64,000 nt of DNA from assembly GCF_003350475.1 (NCBI RefSeq), contig NZ_QQAV01000001.1:1046836-1110835 (forward strand), in the 5' to 3' direction. Source of the DNA: Pseudacidovorax intermedius. Its GTDB lineage: Bacteria; Pseudomonadota; Gammaproteobacteria; Burkholderiales; Burkholderiaceae_C. Under the pieces are notes generated by a model. It worked only from the letters and a program-made list of their open reading frames with translations, was not told where the DNA came from and ran no database searches. Position numbers and translations under genes: made by a program. Below, piece after piece: positions 25,541-35,220 of this stretch. Each line of letters begins with the position of its first letter. Within the stretch, counting starts at the first letter, position 1.

Positions 25541-26065
25541 ATGAGCACCGTGATGGAAGCCCCCCAGACCGCCGCGGCTGCCGCAGCGCCCGACGTCGAC
25601 ATCGCCCTCTGGTTCCAGATCCACCAGCTGAACGAGCGCTACTGCGCCCTGTTGGACAACGACCGTCTGGAGGACTGGACGGCCCTCTTCACCGAGGACT
25701 GCCTCTACGAGATCGTGCCCAAGGAGAACGCCGACATGGGCCTGCCCATCGGCCTCGTGCACTGCACCAGCGCGGGCATGCTGCGCGACCGCGTGGTGGC
25801 GCTGCGCCACGCGAACATCTACGAGTCGCACAGCTACCGCCACATGACCAGCGGGCTCACGATCACGGCGGTCGATGCGCAGACGGTGACGGCCGAGTCC
25901 TCGTACGTGGTGGTGCAGACGCGCACGAATGGCGAGTCCTTCGTCTTCCAGGCCGGCCGCTACCTCGACCGCGTGCTGCGCACGCCCACGGGCTGGCGCT
26001 TTGCGCAGCGGCGCGTGGTGTACGACACCTCGCGCGTGCTCACGCTGCTGGCCACGCCCATCTGA
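25541..26065 (+). CDS. Aromatic ring-hydroxylating dioxygenase, beta subunit
   Basis: A 174-residue structural subunit with the NTF2-like fold typical of dioxygenase beta chains. Recognisable parts are FQIHQLNERYCALLDNDRLE near the N-terminus, WTALFTEDCLYEIVPKENAD, and the C-terminal FQAGRYLDRVLRTPTGWRF. Together with the alpha chain it should form an a3b3 complex in the cytoplasm. The gene follows the alpha gene almost without gap, so their translation is coupled. A 91-bp gap then leads to the binding-protein gene of a branched-chain-type importer, presumably for the aromatic substrate. Confidence 0.9.
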   Translation: MSTVMEAPQTAAAAAAPDVDIALWFQIHQLNERYCALLDNDRLEDWTALFTEDCLYEIVPKENADMGLPIGLVHCTSAGMLRDRVVALRHANIYESHSYRHMTSGLTITAVDAQTVTAESSYVVVQTRTNGESFVFQAGRYLDRVLRTPTGWRFAQRRVVYDTSRVLTLLATPI

Positions 26066-26156
26066 TCTGCGCAATGCTCTCGCGGCCTGCACACGATGGC
26101 ATGCCGATTGCTGACTGCCCATCCATTCATTCACGCATTCCCCGGAGAAGAAGCCC

Positions 26157-27335
26157 ATGACCCCCGTTCGCACCCGGCCGCTGCTGGCCGCCGCCCTGGC
26201 CCTGGCCTTCGCCGCGCCTGCCCTCGCCGCCGATCCCATCAAGGTCGGCCTGGCGCTGGACATTTCCGGCCCCTTTGCGGCCGGCGGTGCCGAGACGCGC
26301 GACGCCATCAACCTGGCGATCAGGCTGCTCGACAACAAGCTGGGCGGCTACCCGGCCGAATTCATCCAGGCCGACACGGCGGGCAGCCCCGACCAGGCCA
26401 AGCAGATCGTCGACCGCTTCATCCAGCAGAACAAGATCGACTTCTTCACCGGGCCCGTGCCGTCCAACGTGGCCCTGGCCGTCGGCCCGGCGCTGTTCGC
26501 GGCCAAGGTGCCCTTCATCACCGCCAACCCCGGGCCCAGCCAGTACGCGGGCGCGCAGTGCAATCCCTACTTCTTCGGCCAGAGCTACCAGAACGACACC
26601 TGGGACGAGGCCGCCGGCCAGTGGGCCAGCGACCAGGGCTTGAAGAGCGCCTTCATCCTCGCGCCCAACTACCCGGCGGGCCGCGACCACCTCACCGGCT
26701 TCAAGCGCACCTACAAGGGCAACGTGGTGGCCGAGGTCTACGGCAAGGTCGGCCAGCTGGACTACGCGGCCGAACTGGCGCAGATCCGTGCCGCCAAGCC
26801 CGAGGCGGTGTTCTTCTTCCTGCCCGGCGCCATGGGCATCAACTTCATCAAGCAGTTCGTGGCCTCGGGCCTGTCGAAGGACGTGCGGCTGGTGACCAAC
26901 CCCGCCTCGGCCGACGAGGACACCATCGCCGCCGTGGGCGAGCCCATGCTGGGCCTGTTCTCCACCTCGCAGTGGTCGCACGACCTGCCCAATGCGGCCA
27001 ACCAGAAGTTCGTGAGCGAGTTCCGCAAGGCCTACAAGCGCTACCCCACCTTCTATGCCGCGCAGGCCTACGACGCCATCCTGGCCATGGATGCTGCGGC
27101 CCGCGACGTCAAGGGCGACGTGAAGAACAAGGAGGCGGTGCTCAAGGCCCTGAAGGCCGCCAACTTCCAGTCGATCCGCGGGCCCTTCAAGTACGGCAAC
27201 AACAACTTCCCGATCCAGGACTACTACCTGCGCGTGATCGGCAAGGACGCCGAAGGCAAGATCACCAACAAGACCCTCTCCACGCCGCTCAAGGGCTACC
27301 GCGATGCCTATTGGCAGCAGTGCAAATTGAAGTGA
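26157..27335 (+). CDS. LivJ-type periplasmic binding protein (likely aromatic acid ligand)
   Basis: A 392-residue secreted binding protein of the branched-chain amino acid (HAAT) class. The signal peptide ends after ALAA near residue 25. The mature part begins DPIKVGLALDISGPFAAGGA and contains AYDAILAMDAAARDVKG near the C-terminus. Proteins of this class bind not only Leu/Ile/Val but also aromatic acids such as benzoate or coumarate derivatives. Its position between the dioxygenase genes and the rest of the transporter suggests an aromatic ligand. ATG 26157 has a GGAGAAG box upstream. Confidence 0.88.
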   Translation: MTPVRTRPLLAAALALAFAAPALAADPIKVGLALDISGPFAAGGAETRDAINLAIRLLDNKLGGYPAEFIQADTAGSPDQAKQIVDRFIQQNKIDFFTGPVPSNVALAVGPALFAAKVPFITANPGPSQYAGAQCNPYFFGQSYQNDTWDEAAGQWASDQGLKSAFILAPNYPAGRDHLTGFKRTYKGNVVAEVYGKVGQLDYAAELAQIRAAKPEAVFFFLPGAMGINFIKQFVASGLSKDVRLVTNPASADEDTIAAVGEPMLGLFSTSQWSHDLPNAANQKFVSEFRKAYKRYPTFYAAQAYDAILAMDAAARDVKGDVKNKEAVLKALKAANFQSIRGPFKYGNNNFPIQDYYLRVIGKDAEGKITNKTLSTPLKGYRDAYWQQCKLK

Positions 27336-27348
27336 CAGCACGCCCGCG

Positions 27349-28269
27349 ATGACCCCCATCCTCTTCATCGAGCAGATGCTCAACGGCCTGGGCTACGGGC
27401 TGATGCTGTTCCTGCTGGCGGCGGGGCTCACGCTGGTGTTCGGCATCATGGACGTGATGAACCTCGCCCATGGCTCGCTCTTCATGGGCGGGGCCTACGT
27501 GGCGGCCACGGTGCACACGGCCAGCGGCTCCTTCGTGATGGCGGTGGCCTCGGCGGTGCTGCTGGTCGTGGTGCTGGCGGTGCTGCTCGAATGGCTGCTG
27601 GTGCGGCACCTGTACGGGCGCGACCACCTGTCGCAGGTGCTGGCCACCTTCGGCGTGATCCTGGTGGCCGACGACGTGGCCAAGATGATCTGGGGCCCGG
27701 CGCCGGTCATGGCCTCGGCGCCGCAGGCGCTGTCGGGTGCGGTCGAGCTGATGCCCGGCCTGCCCTATCCGGCCTACCGCCTCGTCATCCTAGCGGCTGG
27801 CGTGCTGGTGGCCCTGGGCCTGTATGCGCTGGTCAACCACACGCGCATGGGCATGCTGGTGCGCGCCGGTGCGTCCAACCGCGCCATGGCCGAGTTCATG
27901 GGCGTGCGGGTGGACCGGGTGTTCTCGCTGGTCTTCCTGCTGGGCGCCGCGCTGGCGGCCCTGGCCGGCGCGCTGATGGGCCCGCTCACCGCTGTGCAGG
28001 TGGGCATGGGCGAGGAGATCCTGATCCCCTCGCTGGTGGTGCTGGTCATCGGCGGCATCGGCTCGGTGCGCGGCGCCTTCGTCGCGGCGATGCTGGTCGG
28101 CCTGGTGGACACCATCGGCCGCGCCTTCGTGCCCATGGCGCTGCGCGGCGTGTTGCCGCCCACGCTGGTGTCGGACCTGGGGCCGCTGATCGCGGGCCTG
28201 GCCACCTATGCGCTGATGGCGGTGGTGCTGGCCGTCAAGCCGACCGGGCTGTTCCCGGCGCGGGGGTGA
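27349..28269 (+). CDS. LivH-type ABC permease
   Basis: Inner-membrane permease of 306 residues, first of the two channel subunits of the branched-chain-type importer. It shows the LivH pattern FIEQMLNGLGYGLMLFLLAA at the start, LVFGIMDVMNLAHGSLFMGG, and the cytoplasmic coupling region GASNRAMAEFMGVRVDRVF. About eight hydrophobic helices are apparent. It begins 13 bp after the binding-protein gene and ends 5 bp before the second permease gene. The transporter is complete, so the whole cluster is probably one functional uptake unit for the dioxygenase substrate. Confidence 0.9.
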   Translation: MTPILFIEQMLNGLGYGLMLFLLAAGLTLVFGIMDVMNLAHGSLFMGGAYVAATVHTASGSFVMAVASAVLLVVVLAVLLEWLLVRHLYGRDHLSQVLATFGVILVADDVAKMIWGPAPVMASAPQALSGAVELMPGLPYPAYRLVILAAGVLVALGLYALVNHTRMGMLVRAGASNRAMAEFMGVRVDRVFSLVFLLGAALAALAGALMGPLTAVQVGMGEEILIPSLVVLVIGGIGSVRGAFVAAMLVGLVDTIGRAFVPMALRGVLPPTLVSDLGPLIAGLATYALMAVVLAVKPTGLFPARG

Positions 28270-28274
28270 GCGGC

Positions 28275-29252
28275 ATGGCGCGCGTGTTCCCCTGGATCGC
28301 CCTGGCGCTGCTGGCAGCCTTTCCGCTGCTGGCGCCCCTGGTGGGGCTGGACTACTACGTCAACTTCGTGCGCCGGGTGCTGATCTTCGCGCTGGCCGCG
28401 GCCAGTCTGAATTTCATCCTCGGCTTCGGCGGACTGGTGGCGCTGGGCCACATGGGCTTCGTGGGCGTGGGCGCCTACACGCTGGTGGCGCTGGCCGACG
28501 CCGGCCAGGTGTCGGCCTGGCTGCTGTGGCCGGCCGCGGCGGCGGCGGCCGGCGGGGTCGCCGCGCTGGTGGGCCTGGTGGCGCTGCGCACGCGCGGCGT
28601 CTACTTCATCATGATCACGCTGGCCTTCGCGCAGATGCTCTACTTTGCGGCCGTGTCGCTGCGCGCCTATGGCGGCGACGACGGCTACAACCTGATGCAG
28701 CGGCCGGAACTCGGACTGGGGCTCGACCTTGCCAGCGAGCCCACCTTCTACTGGGTGGTGCTGGCCCTGTTCGCGGCCGTGATGACGCTGATGAACCGCG
28801 CCACGCGGGCGCGCTTCGGCCAGGCGCTGACGGGCCTGCGCGACAACGAGGTGCGCATGCAGGCCATGGGCTATCCGGTGTTCCGGCTCAAGCTGGTGGC
28901 CTTCGCGCTGGCGGGGGCCGTGGCGGGGCTGGCGGGCGCGCTGCTGGTCACGCACAACAACTTCGTCAGCCCTTCGGTCATGCACTGGACGCAGTCGGCC
29001 ACGCTGATCGTCATGGTGGTGATCGGCGGCGTCGGTCACCGCTGGGGCGGCCCGGTGGGCGCGGCGGTGTGGATCGGGCTCGAAGAAGTGGTGCGCCGCT
29101 TCACCGAATACTGGCACCTGCCGCTGGGCCTGCTGCTGATCGCCATCGTCTTCCTCGCGCCGCGCGGACTGGCGGGCCTGCGCCTGCCGGTGCGGCGGCG
29201 CAACTCGACGCTTGCCGCCACTGGCGCGGTGGTCGAAGGGAGCGCGCCATGA
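28275..29252 (+). CDS. LivM-type ABC permease
   Basis: Second permease, 325 residues, with the LivM features ASLNFILGFGGLVALGHMGF and GVGAYTLVALADAGQ near the N-terminus, TRGVYFIMITLAFAQMLYFA in the middle, and the coupling segment GLRDNEVRMQAMGYPVFRLK. The C-terminal part includes VIGGVGHRWGGPVGAAVWIG. The ATG at 28275 comes 5 bp after the previous stop. Its stop overlaps the start of the first ATPase gene (ATGA). These overlaps show a single co-translated operon. Confidence 0.9.
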   Translation: MARVFPWIALALLAAFPLLAPLVGLDYYVNFVRRVLIFALAAASLNFILGFGGLVALGHMGFVGVGAYTLVALADAGQVSAWLLWPAAAAAAGGVAALVGLVALRTRGVYFIMITLAFAQMLYFAAVSLRAYGGDDGYNLMQRPELGLGLDLASEPTFYWVVLALFAAVMTLMNRATRARFGQALTGLRDNEVRMQAMGYPVFRLKLVAFALAGAVAGLAGALLVTHNNFVSPSVMHWTQSATLIVMVVIGGVGHRWGGPVGAAVWIGLEEVVRRFTEYWHLPLGLLLIAIVFLAPRGLAGLRLPVRRRNSTLAATGAVVEGSAP

Positions 29253-29997
29253 GCCTGTTCGAGGTCGAAGGCCTGCGCAAGAACTTCGGCGCCCTGCGCG
29301 CCACCGACGACGTGTCGCTCAGCGTCGATGCCGGCCAGATCCATGCACTGATCGGCCCCAACGGCGCGGGCAAGTCCACGCTGGTCAACCTGATCTCGGG
29401 ACTGATCGCGCCCGATGCCGGCCGGGTGCGGCTGGATGGCGTGGACCTCACCCCCTTGCCGATGCACGCCCGCGTGCGCGCCGGCCTGTCGCGCTGCTTC
29501 CAGATCACCAGCATCTTCCGCCAGTCCACCGTGATGGAGAACCTGCTGCTGGCCGCCCAGGCGCATGCGGGCAGCAGCCTGCGCTTCCTGGGCGAGCGCA
29601 ACCGCGAGGCCGCGCTGCGCGCCACGGCCGACGAACTGGCGGCCCGCGTGGGCCTGTCGCAGGCGCTGGACCGCATCGCCGGCACGCTGCCGCATGGCGC
29701 GCAGCGACAGCTGGACGTGGCGCTGGCCCTGGCCGCGCGCCCCAAGCTGCTGCTGCTGGACGAGCCCATGGCCGGTATGGGGCCGGAGGACTCGCAGCAG
29801 ATGACCGCCCTCATCCACGAACTCAAGCGCGACATGGCGATCCTGCTGATCGAGCACGACATGAAGGCCGTCTTCGAACTGGCCGACCGCATCTCGGTGC
29901 TGGTCTACGGCCGCGTGCTGGTGGCCGGCAGCGTGGAGGAGATCCGCGGCAACCCGCAGGTGCAGGCCGTGTACCTGGGCACGGAAGAGGTGGACGC

Positions 29998-30001
<4 letters not shown>
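29249..30001 (+). CDS. LivG-type ABC transporter ATPase
   Basis: Cytoplasmic ATPase of 250 residues. Walker A GPNGAGKST is at residues 36-44; Walker B is LLLLDEPMAGMGPEDSQQM; the H-loop is IEHDMKAVFELADR. The signature motif is degenerate (LPHGAQRQLDVALALA), as often seen in LivG proteins. The conserved C-terminus VQAVYLGTEE is present. The gene overlaps both neighbours by 4 bp. With the next ATPase it forms the heterodimer that drives uptake. Confidence 0.9.
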
Positions 30002-30720
<719 letters not shown>

Positions 30721-30726
30721 CGCGCC

Positions 30727-31611
30727 TCAGCCGCGCGGCTCGCGCACCCGCAGCATGCCCTCCTGCGCGGTGGAGGCCACCAGTCGGCCGTCGCGCGAGA
30801 ACACGCTGCCGCGGCACAGCCCGCGCGCGCCACCGGCGCTGGGCGAGTCGATCACGTACAGCAGCCAGTCGTCGAAGCGGAAGTCCCGGTGGAACCACAT
30901 GGCGTGGTCCAGGCTGGCGGCGCGCACCTGGCCCGTGAGGAAGCTCAGGCCGTGCGGAACCATCGCGGCGCGCAGCAGGCCGTGGTCGGAGGCATAGGCC
31001 AGCAGGGCGCGGTGCACGTTGGGGTCGTCGGGCAGCGGCGCCACGGCCCGCATCCAGACGGCGCTGCCGCCTTCGCGCGGCAGGGGAGCGAGCAGGTCGT
31101 CCTGCTCGACGGTGCGGAACTCGATGCCGTGCGGCTGCGTGCCCTTCACGCGGAAGGAGGCGGGCAGCCGGTCGCCCAGCGCCAGGCGGCGCGACAGTTC
31201 GCTCGGCACCGCCTCGGGCGGGGGCACCTCGGGCATGGCCAGCTGGTGCTCCACGCCGCGGTCGCGCGTCTGGAACGAGGCCGCCATCTCGAAGATGATG
31301 CGGCCGGACTGCCGGGCCAGCACATGGCGGGTGGTGAAGCTGCGGCCGTCGCGCACGCGGTCCACGCTGTAGTCGATGGGCGCATGCTCGCCCGGCAGCA
31401 GGAAGTAGGCATGCATGGAGTGCACCGGCCGGTCGGGCTCGACCGTCAGGCAGGCCGCCATCAGCGACTGGCCCAGCACCTGGCCGCCGAAGACGGCCGG
31501 CGTGCCGATGTCCTCGCTCTGCGCGCGGAAGCGGTCGTCGCCCAGCGGCTCCATGCGCATGAGGGCGACGAGATCCTCGACGAGGCAAGCGGTGGTGGGG
31601 GCGTCGGTCAT
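30727..31611 (-). CDS. tesB: Acyl-CoA thioesterase II (TesB family)
   Basis: A 294-residue enzyme that hydrolyses acyl-CoA to free acid and CoA in the cytoplasm. It has the double hotdog pattern of TesB: DRFRAQSEDIGTPAVFGGQV near the N-terminus, RPVHSMHAYFLLPGEHAPID, RDGRSFTTRHVLARQSGRII, and the second domain MVPHGLSFLTGQVRAASLDH and MWFHRDFRFDDWLLYVID. The length matches the family. It stands alone, convergent with the importer genes, and is not obviously part of the aromatic cluster. ATG 31611 is the only start near the conserved N-terminus. Confidence 0.9.
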   Translation of the reverse strand: MTDAPTTACLVEDLVALMRMEPLGDDRFRAQSEDIGTPAVFGGQVLGQSLMAACLTVEPDRPVHSMHAYFLLPGEHAPIDYSVDRVRDGRSFTTRHVLARQSGRIIFEMAASFQTRDRGVEHQLAMPEVPPPEAVPSELSRRLALGDRLPASFRVKGTQPHGIEFRTVEQDDLLAPLPREGGSAVWMRAVAPLPDDPNVHRALLAYASDHGLLRAAMVPHGLSFLTGQVRAASLDHAMWFHRDFRFDDWLLYVIDSPSAGGARGLCRGSVFSRDGRLVASTAQEGMLRVREPRG

Positions 31612-31702
31612 TGGAAAGCGGCGAAAGCAGAGCAGGCTGCCACCTTAGCAAAGCGCGGGCCGGCCGGCAGCCACGCGGGCGACGCGGGTCGCATCCGTGC
31701 CC

Positions 31703-31730
31703 CGGCTTCGACAGGCTCAGCCCGAACGGT
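31703..31730. repeat. Dispersed CTTCGACARGCTCAGC element
   Basis: A single copy of an intergenic element with the core CTTCGACAGGCTCAGC followed by CCGAACGG. Related copies occur in the window at 42571-42675 and, as an inverted pair, at 45519-45645. This copy lies between the divergent thioesterase and GNAT genes. Such elements are common in Comamonadaceae chromosomes, as far as I recall. Confidence 0.6.
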
Positions 31731-31801
31731 CTCAGGTTCACTGGCCCGCATCGTCCGCTGCACCGCGGGAATGGATGGGAGCCGCCCGCCACAATCCCGC
31801 C

Positions 31802-32299
31802 ATGCGCCGACCTGCCATGCCCGCCGACCTTGCCGCCGTCCATGCGATCTACATGCATCCCGAGGTGGTGCCCTTCCTCACGCACGAGCCGATGCCGTCG
31901 GAAGCCTTCCAGCCGGTGTTCGACGAACTGCTCGCCTCGGGCTGCTTCTTCGTGTGGGAGGTAGAGGGCCAGGTGGCGGGCTTCTACCGCGCCGTTCGCT
32001 ACGCCGGGCGGGCCAGCCATGTGGCCCTGCTCGGCACGCTGGCGGTGGACCCGCGCCACCATGGCCGGGGCGTGGGCCGGGCCATGATCGACGATGCCCT
32101 CACCCGTCTGCGCGACGAAGGCGCGCTGCGCGTGGAGCTCTTCGCCGAAAGCGACAACCCGCGCGCACTGCGCTTCTACCAGTCGCTGGGCTTCGTGCAC
32201 GAGGGCACGCTGCGCGGCTTCTACAAGCGCGCCGCGCAGGACCACTACGTGGACGAATGGGTGCTGGGGCTCTGGATGGGGGCGCCCTCGGGCGCGTGA
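31802..32299 (+). CDS. GNAT-family N-acetyltransferase
   Basis: A 165-residue cytoplasmic acetyltransferase. The acetyl-CoA pyrophosphate loop is in LAVDPRHHGRGVGRAMIDDA (R/HxxGxG type), followed by the C-terminal ALRFYQSLGFVHEGTLRGFY motif B region. The substrate (small molecule or protein amino group) cannot be deduced. ATG 31802 is used; MPAD at 31817 is a possible alternative start. The 3' end overlaps the 3' end of the opposite VOC gene by 55 bp. Confidence 0.82.
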   Translation: MRRPAMPADLAAVHAIYMHPEVVPFLTHEPMPSEAFQPVFDELLASGCFFVWEVEGQVAGFYRAVRYAGRASHVALLGTLAVDPRHHGRGVGRAMIDDALTRLRDEGALRVELFAESDNPRALRFYQSLGFVHEGTLRGFYKRAAQDHYVDEWVLGLWMGAPSGA

Positions 32300-32676
32300 C
32301 AGGCCAGTCCCAGCTTGTTGCCGTCGAGGTCGCGGAAGTAGGCGCCGTAGTAGTTCGCGTGGTAATGCGGCCGCAGGCCGGGCGGGCCTTCGCAGCGGCC
32401 ACCCAATCGCAGCGCCAGCGCATGCACCTCGTCCACCTGGCGGCGGCTCGCGGCCAGCAGGGCCAGCATCGCGCCGTTGCCTGCGCTGGCCGGCTGTCCG
32501 TCATACGGACGGCCCAGCAGCAGCAGGGGCCGCGCCACGCCGGGCTGCTGCCAGCCGGCCCAGGGGTGGTCGTGGTCGATGAAGCGCTGCTGCAGGCCCA
32601 GCGCCGCCAGCAGCGGCTGGTAGAAGGCCAGCGCGCGCTCGAAGTCGCTGGTGCCCAGGAAGACGTGCGAGATCAT
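32245..32676 (-). CDS. VOC-family (glyoxalase/bleomycin-resistance fold) protein
   Basis: A 143-residue single-domain protein with the beta-alpha-beta-beta-beta VOC pattern: MISHVFLGTSDFERALAFYQ at the start and YHANYYGAYFRDLDGNKLGL at the end, where the Asp/Asn-rich DLDGN turn and nearby His are typical. Many family members bind a divalent metal and act on small molecules; the function here is unknown. The start follows the conserved first strand; long in-frame sequence upstream is not family-like. Its last 55 bp overlap the GNAT gene on the other strand. Confidence 0.78.
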   Translation of the reverse strand: MISHVFLGTSDFERALAFYQPLLAALGLQQRFIDHDHPWAGWQQPGVARPLLLLGRPYDGQPASAGNGAMLALLAASRRQVDEVHALALRLGGRCEGPPGLRPHYHANYYGAYFRDLDGNKLGLACHAPEGAPIQSPSTHSST

Positions 32677-32802
32677 GGCCCAGCATAGGCGGCGCGGGCC
32701 GGCATCGTCCAGCCATGGGGGGTTGGCACAATGACCCCGCAGACTGGCGCCCTCCGTGCATGCAGGGCGTCGGCCCATCACCACCAAAGACGGGAACTCC
32801 TG

Positions 32803-33789
32803 ATGACATCGACACTTCGCCTGTCCCTGCTCGCCGCCGCTGCCGCCTCCGCCTTGCTCGCGGGCTGTGCCTCCAGTGGCAACAGCGCCAGCAGCGGCAA
32901 TGCCGCCAGCGCCGCCACCCCGGGCGCTGCAACACCCGCACCGGCCGCTGCGCCCGCCGTGGCACCCGCTCCTGTGGCGCCACCCAGGCTGCCCGGCCTG
33001 GACTACGCCGCCATCCGCGATGCCGCGGACGACAGCAGCGCCGTCAAGATCCGCAAGGCGCTGGTCGGCGAGACCGTGTCGGTGGAACTCGCCCGTGCCA
33101 GTGGCCGCGGCGTACCTGCCGGCGCCTATGCCGTCGATGCCGACGACGGCATCTTCTTCCGCTGCGCGACGTCCGAGCGTGGCTTCAAGGGCGGCACGGT
33201 GACGGCCAAGGTGCGTTCGGTGCATGTCACGACCAAGCCGAAGCACCGCGTGCTGGAGCTGGACCGTTGCGCCGAGGTGGCGGCCGCTGCGCCGGCGCCC
33301 ATGCCCGCGCGTGCGGCTGCACCGGCCCCGGCACCGGTTGCCGCGGCCCCCGCCGCGGCGGCGCCCGTGGCGGCGTCATCCGCCAAGGGCTCGGGCACCC
33401 GCGGGGCCGGCAAGCCGGGCATGGACGCCAACGGCAACGTGGTCGATTCGTCCAAGGTCGAATCCGGCAGCGGCATCACCGTCAAGGGCATCAACGATTA
33501 CGAAGGCGAGATCACCGGCAACCCGGCCGCCAACAGCAAGTTCACGCGGCTGCAGATCGGCATGCCCGTGCGCCAGGTCACCGACCTGATCGGCCCGCCC
33601 ACGGACCAGGGCGCCTACATGACCGGCAAGGCCTGGATCCCCTTCTACTTTGGCGGCGACCGTCACCGCTTCGAGATGACCTACAAGGGCCAGGGCCGGC
33701 TGATCTTCGCGGGCGGCGGCATGGGGGACTTTAGCAGCGGCTACCTGATCTGGATCATTCACAACGCCAGCGAACCGGGGTATCGCTGA
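32803..33789 (+). CDS. Predicted lipoprotein with Ala/Pro-rich linkers and BamE-like C-terminal part
   Basis: A 328-residue envelope lipoprotein. The signal peptide ends in the lipobox LLAGC with Cys22, followed by a Ser/Asn/Gly and Ala/Pro-rich stretch to about residue 65. A first domain with VKIRKALVGETVSVELARAS comes next, then a second Ala/Pro-rich linker (about 165-200), and a C-terminal domain with FTRLQIGMPVRQVTDLIGPP. That last pattern, a helix with a GMxxxxVxxLxGxP motif, resembles the SmpA/OmlA/BamE fold, as a weak match. The start ATG 32803 opens directly with the signal peptide. Location in the outer or inner membrane is not decided: the residue after Cys is Ala, which favours the outer membrane. 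Function is unknown. Confidence 0.72.
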   Translation: MTSTLRLSLLAAAAASALLAGCASSGNSASSGNAASAATPGAATPAPAAAPAVAPAPVAPPRLPGLDYAAIRDAADDSSAVKIRKALVGETVSVELARASGRGVPAGAYAVDADDGIFFRCATSERGFKGGTVTAKVRSVHVTTKPKHRVLELDRCAEVAAAAPAPMPARAAAPAPAPVAAAPAAAAPVAASSAKGSGTRGAGKPGMDANGNVVDSSKVESGSGITVKGINDYEGEITGNPAANSKFTRLQIGMPVRQVTDLIGPPTDQGAYMTGKAWIPFYFGGDRHRFEMTYKGQGRLIFAGGGMGDFSSGYLIWIIHNASEPGYR

Positions 33790-33808
33790 AGCCGACGCGA
33801 CGGCGCGG

Positions 33809-35173
33809 TCAGCCGCGTGGCGCGTCCAGGTCCGCGCCATCAGCCCGCAGCCGCTGCTGTAGCGCGGGCACATCGACGTCCGCAAAGCGGCCCGTGCCCA
33901 AGTTGGCGGCCGCGGTGCCCGCAGCCTGGCCCATCGCGAAGCAGCCGCCGCTGGCGCGGGCGGCGGACTGGCCCTCGTGGGTCATGCTGGCGCAGCGGCC
34001 GGCCACCAGCAGGTTGTCCACGCCCTGCGGCACCAGCATGCGCCAGGGCAGGTGGTGGTAGGCGTTGTCGGCGTCGCGGGGAAAGCCCCACTCGATGCGG
34101 CCGTCGGCATGCAGCTCCATCGGCCAGGCGCTGAGGCCGATCACGTCGTCGAACTTCGCCGAACCCAGGATGTCCTCGCCCGCCAGCGCATAGAGGCCGC
34201 GGATGCGCCGGGTCTCGCGGATGCCCACCTGGGGTGCGATCTCCACGATGGCCGACTGCGCGAAGCCCGGAATCTCAGCCTTGAGAAAGCGGTGGAACTC
34301 GGCGATCTGCCGCCGACCCTCCAGCTCGCCTTCGCTCAGCTGACGCGCATCCACGCCGTTCATCGCGCGGCCTTCGGCATTGCGGATCTGCGTGACGTTG
34401 ACGCGCCATTCACGCGGGTCGATGTTGGGCCGCAGGATCGCGCCCTCGCGCGCGAAGCGGTACTCGCCCGGCTTGGCGGCCTTGACGCGCTCGATCCAGT
34501 CGTTGATGGCCTTGAACTCGCCCACCGCCTCCAGTGCCGGCCCGGCCTCGACCTGGCCGACGCGGAACATGGTGGTCGGAAAGAGCCCGCTGCCATGGCC
34601 ATCACCCACCTCGAAGGGCACGCCCGCGAAGGCTGCCACGTCGGCATCGCCGCTGGCGTCGACGAAGGCTGCAGCGCGGATGGCCTGCCGGCCCGACTTG
34701 GTCTCGACCACCAGCGCGTCGATGCGCAGCCCCTCCATCACCACGGCCGCGGCCCAGGCGTGGAAGAGCAGATCCACGCCCGCATCGGCCAGCATCTGGT
34801 CGGCGGCGCACTTGTAGGCCGAGGTGTCGTAGGAGCGCACGCGGATGCGGCCCTGCATGCCGTCCTGCGGCCGGTTGAGGCCGCCCAGCGCGTCGATGCG
34901 CGCCAGCAGCTCGTCGGCCACGCCGCGCACCAGCAGTTGCATCTCGCCGCCGCGCCGGCCATACAGGCCCGCGAAGTTGGTCACCCCGCCGGCCGTGCCC
35001 ATGCCGCCGAGGAAGCCGTAGCGCTCCACCAGCAGCGTGCGGGCGCCCTGCCGCGCGGCGCTCACCGCCGCCGCGATGCCGGCGGGGCCGCCGCCGACGA
35101 CCACGACGTCCCATTCGCCGAAGAGGGGGAGGGTGCGGGCGGGTTCCTGAAGTGTGGGCGTGTGGTCGGTCAT
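33809..35173 (-). CDS. FAD-dependent oxidoreductase (FAD_oxidored family)
   Basis: A 454-residue flavoprotein. The FAD-binding loop GGGPAG is at residues 27-32 in WDVVVVGGGPAGIAAAVSAA, followed by the family block LLVERYGFLGGMGTAGGVTN. The C-terminal VAGRCASMTHEGQSAARASG contributes the second FAD contact. Proteins of this family (PF12831) often act on carboxylic acids or amines; the substrate is not known. It lies downstream of a Bug binding-protein gene with a 132-bp structured gap, so the two could be one transcription unit. ATG 35173 is selected because the flavin fold starts shortly after it; the ribosome site is weak. Confidence 0.85.
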   Translation of the reverse strand: MTDHTPTLQEPARTLPLFGEWDVVVVGGGPAGIAAAVSAARQGARTLLVERYGFLGGMGTAGGVTNFAGLYGRRGGEMQLLVRGVADELLARIDALGGLNRPQDGMQGRIRVRSYDTSAYKCAADQMLADAGVDLLFHAWAAAVVMEGLRIDALVVETKSGRQAIRAAAFVDASGDADVAAFAGVPFEVGDGHGSGLFPTTMFRVGQVEAGPALEAVGEFKAINDWIERVKAAKPGEYRFAREGAILRPNIDPREWRVNVTQIRNAEGRAMNGVDARQLSEGELEGRRQIAEFHRFLKAEIPGFAQSAIVEIAPQVGIRETRRIRGLYALAGEDILGSAKFDDVIGLSAWPMELHADGRIEWGFPRDADNAYHHLPWRMLVPQGVDNLLVAGRCASMTHEGQSAARASGGCFAMGQAAGTAAANLGTGRFADVDVPALQQRLRADGADLDAPRG

Positions 35174-35220
35174 CAAGTTTTCATTCGAGGTGGGTGCATC
35201 ACCTGGACGTAAGAGGGGGT

